From contig OX393577.1 in assembly GCA_947652605.1 (NCBI GenBank), forward strand, positions 70,828,108-70,892,107: DNA of 64,000 nt. The letters are read 5' to 3'. The notes under the pieces are model-generated. The model searched no databases. It saw only the letters and a list, made by a program, of their open reading frames with translations, and was not told where the DNA came from. The position numbers and the translations under genes are program-made. Shown here piece by piece: positions 44,753 through 60,140 of the stretch. The first letter of the stretch is position 1. Each line of letters starts with the position of its first letter. Origin of the DNA: Elmis aenea. Its lineage: Eukaryota > Arthropoda > Insecta > Coleoptera > Elmidae.

Positions 44753-45742
44753 TTTGTAGTATTTATTTAAAAAATTGTTTACCGAGGTTTTATAGTAAAA
44801 ACTGACGTCAAACTTTAAAAATTTGCTTTTTAAATTCGCGAAAGCACTTAATTTTTCTAAAGATAACTTTTTGTACAGAAAAATAGTGCAAAAACAATAC
44901 AGGACGTCATGTTTGCCATTTTAATAATAAATATTTCAAATCTGTCGGTATTTTACATTTTTTACTATTCAATAGCCACTCATTTGCTTAAATCATCAAC
45001 TAATAGAATTTGTCCCCAAATAAGAAATATGGATTAATTGATGGGAACGTATTAAATTTTATTGCGCTTGTAGGTACAAATAATTTTAGGAGAAGTTAAA
45101 TTATATGCAAGATACTTTTACGATAAGTGCGTTTAAGTATTTGCTTAAAATAACATTTGTTGTTGAGTAAAAAGTAAATTAATACATACACAATATATAG
45201 TAACTTATGTTTTCTGTAATAAACAACTAACTGGAAATGTCCCAAATAATATTTAAACATTAAAAGATTCCCGTTTATTAATTATTGTTGTGCTTGTATA
45301 AATAATTTTAGCGGTAGACTCATTGTTATTTACTTAAAACATATTTAAACATATAATGTAAAATAACGAGGTCATTCTAAGATTATTTTGAATTTTTTGC
45401 CGTCGATAATTTTTTTAGTTCATTACAATTCATCTTTATTCATTTTTTTTCAATTCTAAGCTGTAAATTACCATTGAAACAAGGTTAAAATCAATGAAGT
45501 AATATGCAAATCAACAAAATCTTTTGCATAATGTTTTTGAAATAAAATATTTACAAACTATCCTTTTTTCATCAGTTTATTCGATTTTTTGTCATCGCAT
45601 AAAATATATAAACTGCAGTTATATGTTTGTTTATTGGTGTTGATATAGCTTACATATCAAATGCTGCATCATACATTATTAAACTGGTAATTAAATTCAT
45701 CAGTGAAATATTAGTAAGTTGAAATACAACTATGCAGATGCA
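44753..45742. other. intergenic, nothing recognised
   Basis: AT-rich spacer between SP12 and SP13, with no repeats or exon-like frames noticed. Confidence 0.5.
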
Positions 45743-47022
<1,280 letters not shown>

Positions 47023-47057
47023 TTTGTTGAATTTCTTTGAACATTCATTCGCCAGGG

Positions 47058-47065
47058 TTTATATA
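47058..47065 (-). promoter_or_regulatory. TATA box of SP13
   Basis: TATATAAA on the minus strand, about 36-43 bp upstream of the start codon. Confidence 0.6.
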
Positions 47066-47805
47066 GCGGAAATAAACATAAACAATAACAATTTTTTTAA
47101 TAAAATGCCCTTTTTCTATCACTATTTTCAGTTTTTGCTGTAGATAATATAACAAAGAATACGTTATTGATAAATGGTAACAAATATTTTATATTATTCG
47201 ATATTGCAATAACAAAATATGAGTCCATCAACAACTTTTTTCTTTTCTGTTATCATCAACCAAAAGAAAATGTTTCCAAATAAAAAAATTGTTGTGCTTG
47301 TATAAACATGTTCAAGGTTAGTTTTATTACTTGCTTTTTTAATAAATTTAAACAGGTTATTTAAAAAAACCGGAAATTTTTGAAAGTTTATATTTGAAAT
47401 TTTCTGAATTCTTAAGTATAAGTTATCACCAAGGGTGTACCCTTCACATCCAAAAAAATCAAATATTTTGTTATGTGCCTAATTGTTTGTAGAAAAGTTT
47501 AACAATGTTTATGCAATGCGTAACGCGTATTATTTTGTTTAGAAAGGGATTAAAAATATTTATTGAAACAGAGTTAAAATCAATAAATTTGTAGTATACT
47601 CTTGAAATAATAATTTCAAAAATCATTATTTCTTTATCAATAGATTCGAATTTAATTCATTACAAAGCCTATAGAAACTGTAGGTATTTAGTTATTTATT
47701 TATTTATTTATTTATCGGTGCTAACATAATCAAGTGCAGCATCATAAATTATTATACTATTAATTAAATTCATCAATTAAAATATATTCAAAATATTAAT
47801 AGGCA
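47066..47805. other. intergenic with a (TTTA)n microsatellite
   Basis: A run of five to six ATTT units lies at about 47691-47715. A diverged copy of the 39365 repeat (TTGTTTGTAGAAAAGTTTAA, then TTATGCAATGC) lies near 47470. Nothing else was recognised. Confidence 0.5.
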
Positions 47806-48859
<1,054 letters not shown>

Positions 48860-48896
48860 GTTAAGTTGTATTTCTTTAAAAATTCGATCGCAAAGG

Positions 48897-48904
48897 TTTA
48901 TATA
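48897..48904 (-). promoter_or_regulatory. TATA box of SP14
   Basis: TATATAAA on the minus strand, about 38-45 bp upstream of the start codon. Confidence 0.6.
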
Positions 48905-49758
48905 GTGAAAATGTACGTAAACAAAAACAATTTTCCAAGTAAAATACTCTAAATCACTTTTTCTGCAACCGTTTTCAGTTTTTGCTCATGATAACATTTG
49001 TTTATGTTTAAAAAACGACTATAGAAACTTGATATATGAAATCATATGTGCGTAAATTTCTAGTTTAACGATAAAACCTTTCAAAACTGTCAATTTTTTA
49101 CAATTTCACTTTTACAATAACAAAATAAGTGTCCATCAATACCTTATTTACTGAACTGCCATCATCAATAGCAGGAAATGTTACCTAATAATATTTGTTT
49201 AATAGTTGATTGATGTTTTTTAACTATTGTTATGCTTGTATAAATAATTTTAGGGGTAGATTTATTACTTCTGTTTAACCCAAATCTAAGTACATCATAT
49301 AAAAAAGGAGCGTTTTGTAAAAAATCAAAGAAATTATTTTGTGTAATGCAATAAATAAACATTTCAATGCTATTTGCAATGTAGTTCAAGCGAAAAATAA
49401 TTAAACGTTATTAATTCTTATCATTTTATGCGCTTACAAAAAAAACTTTGTAAACAGCTATGTCAACTTAACTCATACAAAATGCCAAGCTACGCAAAAC
49501 TTAAGTTATGCTATCAATTTATATAGTACGAAACAATTATTTAGAGGTTTTTTTAATGAGTATAAATAACATTTCTGCTTAAGTTATAGTATAATATTTT
49601 TTTTAATAACAGGAGCAATTTACAACAACGCTTTCTTTATTTCTAGAACGTATTAATTTTTGAAAAAATCTTAGTAAGTTTCCTGCCTCTAGTCTGTTTA
49701 TCAGTTGATTAATTTTTGATTCATTTACTCATTATATAATGTAATCTAATATTATCTA
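48905..49758. other. intergenic, nothing recognised
   Basis: AT-rich region where transcription direction switches from the minus-strand block to the plus-strand block. Confidence 0.5.
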
Positions 49759-51065
49759 AGGTAATTCCGGGACAGCTGCCCCACCTAAGGCAAAAAATGA
49801 CCTTTTAATAATTTTTGACTTTGTAGTCTCCGATATGCATAGCCAATTCAATTGAGAATAACGCACGACATTCAAAATTTGAATATTACGACCGAAAGTT
49901 TACAAAAAAAAAATTAAGCAAAACCATGTTTTTGGCCATCTCTCCCGACAGTGCGGTTGAGATGCCCCATATAAATGGGAGTGATGCCCCGGCCTTAAAC
50001 GATCAATGAAACCAAAAATATTTAATCCAAAATGTATTTTTATTGATATGTTACGAATCGTACGCTCGATTGATCATATCAACTTAACACACTTACGACG
50101 TCGTTATGTACGACGACGATGACGACGGTAAAGAAGGACGAACGTTTCGACGCTTAGTCTTCCTGTTCGTCTTCTTAGAATATTGAGCTCGACGTCGGCT
50201 TTACATTTTTTTAATGTAATTAATTTACAGAACTAAGAAGTTTGTTTAAGATTACAACTTGACTGGTATTGAATGAGAATTTGTATCGAATTAATGCATG
50301 TATTCGAATGAGAACTTGAATTAGAATGTATTTTGCAACTTGACTTACTACCTAACTATGACAAAAATGTTATCCCTTTGCTACCGTTAGTCATCCTAGC
50401 TAAGGGATTTGTCCCTGAACACAAGTTAAAAAGATTTTGTATTTCTTAATTCATCTCTGAATTGTTCTGGACCATTGCCTTCTGGTTTTACCAGATGTTT
50501 TCTTCTTATACGTCGTAGGCATCTCTGAACATAGTTTCTTTTTCATAAATAATGTCAATATAGTCTTTCTAGGATGCTTGTGTTACAGTATTAATTAATA
50601 AATTGATTAATTGTTGCTGTATTGTGTATAAGGAATAGATGTTCCACCGGGGCATCTGTACCTCGATAAAATGGGGCAACTCTCCTTTTAGTACGGGTTA
50701 GATGCCCCATCAGGGAAAAACAAATATGGAACTTAAAAGATACCGGTGTATTCTGTTGCCATAATAATCTTAACAATGTATTTGAGAAGCTGGCTAAAAG
50801 TATTCCATGAAAAATAATAAATTTCGAATTGCCGGTAACTTTAAGTTATTACTACATACTAGCGCCATGTTAAAATTGTTGAACGCATCTTTATTTTGTT
50901 GAAAACCGCACACCACCCGAATTTTTGGCCAACGGTAGTATGCCTTCCAGATAGCAACTGTTACGGAACAATAATACAGTACAAATTTTGGCATCTGTCA
51001 TTAGCATGCGAAAATAGAACAACCGAGGCATCTCTCCCAGTGGGGCATATCTCCCGGAATTACCT
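49759..51065. mobile_element. TA-flanked DNA transposon, 1307 bp, non-autonomous
   Basis: The left end AGGTAATTCCGGGACAGC is mirrored by a right end whose inverse reads AGGTAATTCCGGGAGATA. The inverted repeat is 24 bp with three mismatches, and each side is flanked by TA. Subterminal GGGGCAT/ATGCCCC motifs recur at about 49965, 49987, 50652, 50675, 50705, 51020 and 51042, an organisation like that of the element at 38077. No transposase frame was found. A CG-rich stretch with repeated CGACG lies at about 50095-50170. Confidence 0.8.
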
Positions 51066-51421
51066 TATTGGCGAAGATATAACAATCTCGAAACTGGTAC
51101 TGATTTTCTTCAAAAATTTATGTTTCTTTGACGATGAAGTAATTGATTTATTATAAAAACTGTTATTTCATATTTTGGACCTAGAATCCATAAAAAGTAA
51201 TACAAAATAAAAATTACTGCGTATGAGTTTGTTTTTCATTGAGAATAAAAAAATGATGAACTGCTTGACGGAAAGTATTTACATGAAATACTTATCACAA
51301 AAATTGCTGCTACAAATCATGTCGTAAGCGTAAAAAAAAATAACAATTTTCACGCGTTCAAGTGATTAAGCAATATATGTATCGTTACCTGGAAATGTTT
51401 CGTTTTTTTGTTAAAAACAGC
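51066..51421. other. intergenic upstream of SP15
   Basis: AT-rich. CTCGAAACTGGTACTGATTT at about 51089, with TTCTTTGACGATGAAG after it, is a diverged copy of the dispersed hairpin repeat. Confidence 0.4.
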
Positions 51422-51430
51422 TATATAAAG
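51422..51430 (+). promoter_or_regulatory. TATA box of SP15
   Basis: TATATAAAG, 32-40 bp upstream of the start codon. SP17 has the same layout in its duplicated promoter. Confidence 0.65.
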
Positions 51431-51461
51431 CGGACAAACTCGTACGCTGACTATCACTAAA

Positions 51462-52604
51462 ATGGCCGAGTTTACTGTTTTCGTTTTCCTAATTTTCACC
51501 ATCAGTGGTAAGCAACATTAAGTAATTACCTGTATACTAAGCAATAAAATTATAATTTTTAATACAGAAGTGATTTTATATTTCATCATCAATTTTTAAA
51601 TCACTCACTTAAATTTTAACTGTTAGCTGATATATCTCCAGCAATTCAGTATAGAGTTAATAATTTGTTCGTTGTTTAAATTAGAACAAACAGCAACAAA
51701 ATTATTATATAAGTTGCCAAAATATCTTGAACAGAGCGTACACACATCCGGCCAGCTTTTTAAAACGTGATAAATGAATGAAGTTGATAAGAGCATTTGA
51801 ATTTTTCAGTTGGTCTTGTACAGCCCCAAGACTTAGAAGGTCGCATCGTCGGTGGTTCCACTGCATCCGATGGCCAGTTTCCCTACATGGTATCTCTTCG
51901 TACAGGAAATCGCCATTTTTGTGGTGGTTCTATCCTTTCAAACAGATATGTTCTATCAGCGGCACATTGCACTTATCAGTAAGTAAACAGTAAATTTAAA
52001 CAATCTAATTTAATAGTTAATACAAAACTCTTGTGAATATTAGATAATTTAATGCAAATTTAATATTTTTAGGACAAATCCTTCAACTGTACAAGCCGTT
52101 GTCGGTACTAACAAGTTAAACAGTGGTGGAACTTTCTACAACATTAGCCAAATCAAAAATCACCCTAATTACAGTAGCCAAACCAATGAAAATGATATTT
52201 CGCTGTTGAAAACGACTACGAATATTATATACACGACGAAGATTAGGTCTGTTCCACGACGTTCCTCATATGCTGGAGGAGGCTTGAGATGTGTCCTTAG
52301 TGGATGGGGACGTCTTTCAAACGGTGGAGCCGTACCAAATGATCTCCAATTTATCTACTTAAATACCATAACAGTTGATAGTTGCCGGAAAGCTTTAGCT
52401 CCAAATAAAATATATGACAGCCACTTATGTACCTACACTAAAGAGGGTGAAGGAGCATGCTTTGGGGATTCTGGTGGGCCATTGGTTTGCAGTGGTGCAC
52501 AAGCTGGTGTTACATCCATGGTAGTTCCTTGTGCTAGAGGATATCCAGACATCTTCACTCGAATATCCACATACAACACTTGGATTACCAGAAATATGGT
52601 TTAA
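51462..52604 (+). CDS. SP15, brachyurin-like serine protease, Met-Val type
   Basis: Exons 51462-51507, 51810-51978 and 52073-52604 give 248 aa. Signal peptide [16 protein letters not shown]; short propeptide [11 protein letters not shown]; mature start [10 protein letters not shown]. The triad is SAAHC, ENDISLL and [11 protein letters not shown]. Gly189 (GEGAC) and Asp226 (YPDIF) are present, and 215-216 are Met-Val (SMVVPCARG). It is nearly identical to SP17 across promoter, introns and 3' flank, and shares long exon 3 stretches with SP16. Splice sites and all core cysteines are intact. It is the first of five plus-strand genes in a row. Confidence 0.95.
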
Positions 52605-53349
52605 TTGATCTTTTGGAAAAAAAAAGTTCCAGATAATGAATTATTAATACGTATAAAGTTTAATAAAGTATCAACAGCAGCTATCTAGTTAATTTTTATA
52701 ACATTATTTTGAACAATATTCCTTAACAGGTTATAAATCCTTATAAGTTTTACTAACAACATATTTTATGAATAGTTTTGGACCTATTTAATTAAAATAT
52801 CGCCATTTGGGATATTTTAATAGCAACTCTAATTTTTTAATAGTTGTAATAATTGTATATGAATTAATATTGTTTTGATTTATTACTTTAAAATTTTTTA
52901 TACTAATGAAAGAACATCTATACCAGTTTTAAGACCATCATTTCTTTGTCAGTACTTTATAATCTGTTTTTACAAAAACAAAACAACAAAAAATAATCTA
53001 CTGATGAATATAGTAGTATCTCAAAACTAATAGATTTTTCTTAAGAAGCGCTTCATCTTAAAAATATGTAAAACGAGTTTAATTCCCTAAACTTGCACAA
53101 ATTTCATTCGATTTTGAAAACAGAGTAAAATGCGTATAATTGCAACTTCATTTGTGCTTCATTAAGCGACTTTATCATAAAGCTAAGCACTTATCACTTG
53201 GATTTTTATGTAGCTGTACACATATCGGAAGTGTGTTTCAAAACAGTTTATTTTCCTGAAAAATAAAATAAATTGCGTAGATTAGGCCTTTTCGAGGTTT
53301 CGTGCACGGTTTTGCGTCAATAGATTTTTAATTTTGCAGTAATATCTGC
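52605..53349. other. intergenic, part of the SP15/SP17 segmental duplication
   Basis: The segment up to about 53050 resembles the sequence after SP17 (shared TATCAACAGCAGCTATCTAG or near copy, AACAACATATT, and GAATTAATATTG-type blocks). A hairpin repeat copy lies at about 52918-52965. Confidence 0.5.
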
Positions 53350-53359
53350 TATATAAAGG
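53350..53359 (+). promoter_or_regulatory. TATA box of SP16
   Basis: TATATAAAGG, 33-42 bp upstream of the start codon. Confidence 0.65.
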
Positions 53360-53391
53360 CACGAAAATGAATACGAACACAGAGTAATAAA

Positions 53392-54625
<1,234 letters not shown>

Positions 54626-54773
54626 TTTGCTTAAAAATAGTACATATACTAGCTATTAAATATTTTTATGTCAAATAATTAGTAACAATAAAATAGAGTT
54701 GAATGTGTTTTACATTTTTTTTATATAAATAATAGAATGTTGTATAAAACAAGTATACGTACCGATTTTGTCG

Positions 54774-54781
54774 GATAAAAC
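54774..54781 (+). repeat. 8-bp target-site duplication, left copy
   Basis: GATAAAAC, repeated exactly at 55240-55247 on the other side of the hAT-type element. Confidence 0.85.
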
Positions 54782-55239
54782 CAGGGCTCGAAACCGAAAA
54801 AAATTTTGGTTAACGGTTAACCGAAATCGAGAACTTTATTTTTATAACGGTTTTTGTTGAAAAACCGGTTTTATTCGTAAAAAACCGGTTTAGAAAAAAC
54901 CGGTTAAATTAACCGGTTTTTAAAATTATTTAGATCAGGAATGCAAAGTATGAAAAGATATTATTTATTTATAATTTTATAATAAATGTACAATCAAGAG
55001 TTCAGTAATGACTTTTGGTAAACTAATCGCATTTACTACAGATTTTGTATTTTACATCGTAATTTTTATTAAAAAAAGACGTTAAAAAAACCGGTTTTTT
55101 ATTATTTTGGTTAAAGGTTACCGTTTTTTTTGCCTTTAAAAATAACGGTTTCGGTTTCGGTTAAAAATCACTTTTTCTGACAAAAAATAACGGTTAACCG
55201 GTTTTTCAAACCGGTTTAAAAAACCGGTTTCATGCCCTG
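54782..55239. mobile_element. hAT-type MITE, 458 bp
   Basis: The ends CAGGGCTCGAAACCG (left) and CGGTTTCATGCCCTG (right) form an imperfect terminal inverted repeat of about 15 bp. They are enclosed by a perfect 8-bp duplication GATAAAAC, the hallmark of hAT elements. The interior is built of many AACCGGTT and GGTTAACC-type repeats near both ends and has no frame. The intact duplication and clean ends suggest a fairly recent insertion. Confidence 0.92.
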
Positions 55240-55247
55240 GATAAAAC
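55240..55247 (+). repeat. 8-bp target-site duplication, right copy
   Basis: GATAAAAC directly after the right end of the hAT-type element. Confidence 0.85.
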
Positions 55248-55483
55248 TTATCTATTACTTAGGGTTAAGTAGTACGAAATCACCCTCAATTATATAACAT
55301 TATTTACATTAAATATATACAATTATTAAAAAATAACCAACAGATAAAATACACGAAAGGGCAATTTATTTATTTTAAACTTTCCAAACACAATATTTAC
55401 ACACTAAATAACACCTATTTGCCCTGAGTTATACGATTCATGTATCAGTTCGTGGAAAACAATTAGAAAATATTCAAAATTGC

Positions 55484-55492
55484 TATATAAAG
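55484..55492 (+). promoter_or_regulatory. TATA box of SP17
   Basis: TATATAAAG, 32-40 bp upstream of the start codon, in a promoter nearly identical to that of SP15. Confidence 0.65.
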
Positions 55493-55523
55493 CAGGGAAA
55501 CTCGTATACTGACTATCAATAAA

Positions 55524-56719
55524 ATGGCTCAGTTTACCGTTTTCTTATTCCTAATATCCAGCATTTATGGTAAGCAACATTAAATAATTATACAAAACAA
55601 GGGAAAAAGACTTTAAATACTTGATATTAAAATTTTTAAGACTAAAGTAATTTTACATTTTTGTCATCAATTTTATTGGGCCCTTAAATTTTAGCTGATC
55701 GTTGAAATAACTCAAGTACTTCAGTTTAGAGTTATGTAACGGATTGTTATTTAATTTAGAATATAAGTGCTCACAATAACATAATGTATCATTTAAGTTG
55801 CCAAAATATCTTGAACGGAGCATATTTTCATTTGACCAGCTTTTAAAAAAAAGTAATAAATGAAATGAAGTTAATATGCAATTTTTCAGTTGGTCTTGTA
55901 CAGCCCCAAGAATTAGAGGGTCGCATCGTCGGTGGTTCATCTGCATCCAATGGCCAGTTTCCCTACATGGTATCTCTTCGTACAGAAAATCTTCATTTTT
56001 GTGGTGGTTCTATCCTTTCAAACAGATATGTCCTATCAGCGGCGCATTGCACTTACCTGTAAATACATGTATACTAAAAACTATCCGAACTTCAAACAAC
56101 ACTAATTAAAAAGCTTATCAAAACTAAAAATTATTGCTATAACCTTCTGAAATAAAAGAAAATCTATTGAAAACATAATATTTTCAGGACAGATCCTTCA
56201 ACTGTGCAAGTCGTAGCCGGTACTAACAAGTTGGACTGTGGAGGAACTTTCTACAACATCAGTAAAATAAAAAACCACCCCAATTATAATATCGAAACTA
56301 ATGAAAATGATATTTCTTTATTAAAAACAACTAAGAACATTATTTTCACAGCAAAGATTAGATCTGTTCCACGACGTTCCTCTAATGCTGGAGGAGGCTT
56401 AAGATGTGTACTTAGTGGATGGGGGCGTCTTTCAAACGGTGGAGCCGTACCCAACGATCTCCAATTCATCTATTTAAATACCATAACAGTTAACAGCTGT
56501 CGAAAAGCTGTAGCTCCCAATCCGGTATATGGTAGCCACTTATGTACCTACACCAAAGAGGGTCAAGGAGCATGCTTTGGAGATTCTGGTGGACCATTGG
56601 TTTGTAGTGGTGCACAAGCTGGTGTTATATCAATGGTCGTTCCATGTGCAGTAGGATATCCAGATATCTTTACTCGAGTATCCACATACAACACTTGGAT
56701 TACTAAAAATATGGTTTAA
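55524..56719 (+). CDS. SP17, brachyurin-like serine protease, duplicate of SP15
   Basis: Exons 55524-55569, 55890-56058 and 56188-56719 give 248 aa, the same as SP15. Signal peptide MAQFTVFLFLISSIYV; propeptide GLVQPQELEGR; mature start IVGGSSASNG. The triad is SAAHC, ENDISLL and [11 protein letters not shown]. Gly189 (GQGAC), Asp226 (YPDIF) and Met-Val (SMVVPCAVG) are present. Differences from SP15 include an extra Cys in GTNKLDCGGTF, where all others have Ser, Lys, Asp or a similar residue; VVAGTN for VVGTN; and AVG for ARG after Cys220. The extra free Cys may be exposed. A poly(A)-type signal and 3' flank match those of SP15. Confidence 0.95.
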
Positions 56720-57570
56720 TTGACAAACTGAATTGATAATCTGTACTAAATAATTTGTTCTTAACACGTTTAAATTTTAATAAAGCATCAACAGCAGCTA
56801 TCTAGTTTGTTTTTACTACGTTATTTTGGACACTAATTTTTAGCAGGCTATTGATCCGTATAAGTTTTCTAACAACATATTGTCACAACCAAGGGGTTAG
56901 CTTAATTAACATCATCGCGAAGTATTCAAAATTGCGATGATGTGAATTTAATAATCCATATATCTAGGTATAAATTATGACTCGTGGCAATATTTCACAA
57001 ATTGCTTTAAAGCTATTTAATTAAAACTGCATCCTGAGATATAAGACTAGAACCTCCAATTTGCTAATGGTTATAATAATTATTGTATTATATAAATTAA
57101 TATTGTTTTTTAATTTACATACTAATGGAAAAAAATCACACTAGTTCAGTGACTCTCAATACTTCGTCAGTACCTACATTATTTAATTGTTTTTTCAATA
57201 AACGAATCAAACCAAAAAATTATTCTCTTGACCGCTTAAATATCGATTTAAATATTTTTTTTTTAATTGAGATTATAATCTGCACTTTTTCAAGGGATAA
57301 ATCGAAAACCATTTAATCCTAAGTTATTGCCTTAAAACTTCATCACACGTAATTGAAAATTGAAACCCTAAAATACAATGATCCATCCTCAGCTCGTTCA
57401 AATTACGATAAAGAAAAATTCATGATAAATGGAAAAATTACATATTGCATATACCTACATGTATTATTAATATATATCTATGTGATACCATTTACACCAC
57501 AAACATATTTCAAGTCATGCTTTTTGTAGTATTACGTGGAAATGATATGATTATAACAATATTCGCTTTC
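56720..57570. other. intergenic, SP17 3' flank
   Basis: The first 450 bases resemble the SP15 3' flank (duplicated segment). The rest is AT-rich with nothing recognised. Confidence 0.5.
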
Positions 57571-57615
57571 ATATAAACAACAGTCAGTAAATATTTTTAT
57601 CGAAAACACAATAAA

Positions 57616-59433
57616 ATGGAGAAGTTACTTATCGTGTTGAATTTTTTAATTGCTGCAATTTTTGGTAACTATGATAAAATTTATGGCGGTTTTATTAGTA
57701 ATAAATTAATTTGACAGTGTTCAATTAGAATCCTTATTTTAAATAATTTTAATACTTATAATTCGAAATAAATGTAGATATTTGATTTACATTTAATAAT
57801 TTATAAACCATAAGATTTTTTCCTTGTAAATTGTATAAATACCAAACCAAACACTAAATCATACTAGGAGTAAACAACATTTCACAATAAATGCGTCAAT
57901 TGATTTTTCGCTCAAACAAAAAAAAAATTAAATCATTCGAAAACTCCGTTCTTTATTCTAATTATGGTGCACTTTGTTTGAAAAGTAGAATTACTTTGTT
58001 GCCAAAATTATTTGGGGACTATCAACTAATTTCCACATCATAAAAATTTGTTTAATTTATCTCCAGTTTGGTAACACTCAAGGTATTTAACAACTTTGAT
58101 TTTGCTATGAATATAGAATCTTTGGCTGTGAGTTTTTGTTTAAATCACATTATTAGTATAACATATTTTGATATTTTTTTAAACTAGGCACGTGTGCATC
58201 TGTTTTAATGATTATATGAATGGCTATAATTTAGATACTGAAAAAATTGTAATTATTACCGATAAAATATTCATGTTTAAAGGTAGACAACTAATGTTTA
58301 CCGTTATCTATAATATAGAAGCGATGTAACAGTAATCACATATTATTATTTAATATTTACTAATATTTCAGTTGGACTTGTTAAAGCCAAAGGTCCTTAT
58401 GTTAGAGCTTCTTCTGCACCTGATGGCGGTTATCCTTATATGGTATCACTTCGTACACTTGAAAACAATCATATTTGTAGTGGTTCGATACTTTCAAACT
58501 ATTGGATTCTTACAGCTGCCCATTGCGTTTATAGGTACCTACATGAAAATTTTTTAAGACACCAAAAAAACAAGCTTTAACTATTACCATTATTTCTAAA
58601 ACTTTTGTGCCTTCATAATGATTTAGGATGTAGATCACTAGTCTGTAAAGTTTTAAAGCAAATGCTTTACTTTTAAAATGTTTAAGAATACAAAGCCTAG
58701 TCTTTGTACCTTTCCCATTTGTGATGTTTTTTTTTTAAATATAATTTGAACCATCCGAGTCTAGGTAATTGTTATTTAGTGTTTAAATGAGATGTGTATG
58801 AAGTTTTAAGACGTTGCTTTAGTTTAAACATGTTTTTAATTTACAAAATAAATAAATACAAGTGTTTTTCTACTTTTCACTTGTTTTTATATTTTTAGTG
58901 CCTCCACGTCAAACATACAAGCTGTTGTTGGAACTAACAAATTGAACAGCGGCGGAACTTTATATTCAATAAGGAAGATAAAAATCCATGAAAATTATAG
59001 CCTCTTGAATTACACGAACGATATTGCTCTTTTAAAAACTTATCAGTCAATTAAATTTAACACTAAAGTTAGGAGTATTCCGCGACATAGATCATACGCT
59101 CACGGAAATGTGTTGTGCGTTCTAACAGGATGGGGATTTTCTCGAAATGGAGGGGAAACACCCAATGATCTACAGCATATTCGTTTAAAAACGACTTCAG
59201 TTAATGCTTGTCAGAAAAGCTACAAAGACATTTATTCAGTACAAAACAGTCAACTATGTACGTCTACTAGAAATGGCGAAGGAGCCTGTTTTGGCGATTC
59301 TGGAGGACCTTTGGTTTGTTATGGTGGACAAGTTGGAGTAACTTCTATGGTCGTCCCATGTGCTAGAGGTTATCCTGATATATTTACTCGAATATCCACA
59401 TACAACAGCTGGATTTACAAAAATATGAGCTAG
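57616..59433 (+). CDS. SP18, serine protease without the activation motif
   Basis: Exons 57616-57664, 58372-58534 and 58899-59433 give 248 aa. Signal peptide MEKLLIVLNFLIAAIFV. Where the others read GGRIVGG, this one reads KGPYVRASSAPDGG, so the conserved Ile16-Val-Gly-Gly is gone and no new N-terminus could insert beside Asp194. The triad itself is complete ([23 protein letters not shown]), with Gly189, Asp226 (YPDIF) and Met-Val (SMVVPC). HICSGS for HFCGGS adds a change next to Cys42. It is probably a secreted, permanently zymogen-like homologue. Intron 1 (707 bp) is much longer than in its neighbours. A weak TATA (ATATAAAC) lies at 57571. Confidence 0.93.
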
Positions 59434-59855
59434 ATGTAATTACATTGGAATAAAAATGATAAATAATATACCTACATATTTTAAAAGGTATTCTGCTTTT
59501 TATTATCCGATTAATTTTGTCCTTACTAGATGAAAATAAATGAAACAACCTAAAGTTATTTCATAAAGATGAATAAAAACAAATCATTGCAATATTATAG
59601 AAACAAAATTTACAGTTCATACTGTATTAAACTCTTGCATGCATTTTCGGTGAAACTCAAAATTAAATGGCTCTAAACTTTTTTAAAATTGAACTACAGT
59701 TCAAAGAATACATCTTAATTTTCAAATCACCCCAAAATCTAAAATTAACAGCCCTCCAAAATATCTAAACGAATTCCACATGTAACGCAATTGACTACAT
59801 AGTTTACAAAAATGTTAAACACACCTTAAGCAACATAATAGCTGCAATAAATACG
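59434..59855. other. intergenic, nothing recognised
   Basis: AT-rich flank between SP18 and the foldback element. Confidence 0.5.
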
Positions 59856-60140
59856 TTTTTGTGCGATCGTACTAGAAACAGCTGTCTGACGGACGCGTTA
59901 GCAACCATAAAGTACTGCATTACCGGCCCTATCCTTAGCAACGGCCGTAAAAGTTACTTTTCAGGCCGTTACCCTTAGCAACGGCCTGAAAAGTAACTTT
60001 TACAGCCGTTGCTAAGGTGAGGGCCGGTAATGCAGTACATACGCCGTCATCTGTCAGTGACAGAATGTCACGTAATTTCTAACCTATAATTTTGAAAATT
60101 ACTAAAAATTTAAATTGTTTTTAATTCGATCGCACAAAAA
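59856..60140. mobile_element. foldback-type MITE with long inner hairpin
   Basis: The outer ends TTTTTGTGCGATCG (59856-59869) and CGATCGCACAAAAA (60127-60140) are perfect inverses. Inside, arms 59912-59970 and 59980-60038 match as inverted repeats at 56 of 59 positions around a 9-base centre. The inner part is GC-rich compared with its surroundings. Possible flanking TA pairs lie just outside (TACG... and ...ATGTA). No frame. Confidence 0.85.

Noticed and set aside
50095..50170. CG-rich CGACG repeats as a possible coding or CpG-island signal
   Set aside because: It lies inside a non-autonomous transposon, is short and has no frame.
53367..53387. Six-codon upstream frame ahead of SP16
   Set aside because: Given the TATA box at 53350, transcription should start downstream of its ATG, so it is probably not in the mRNA.
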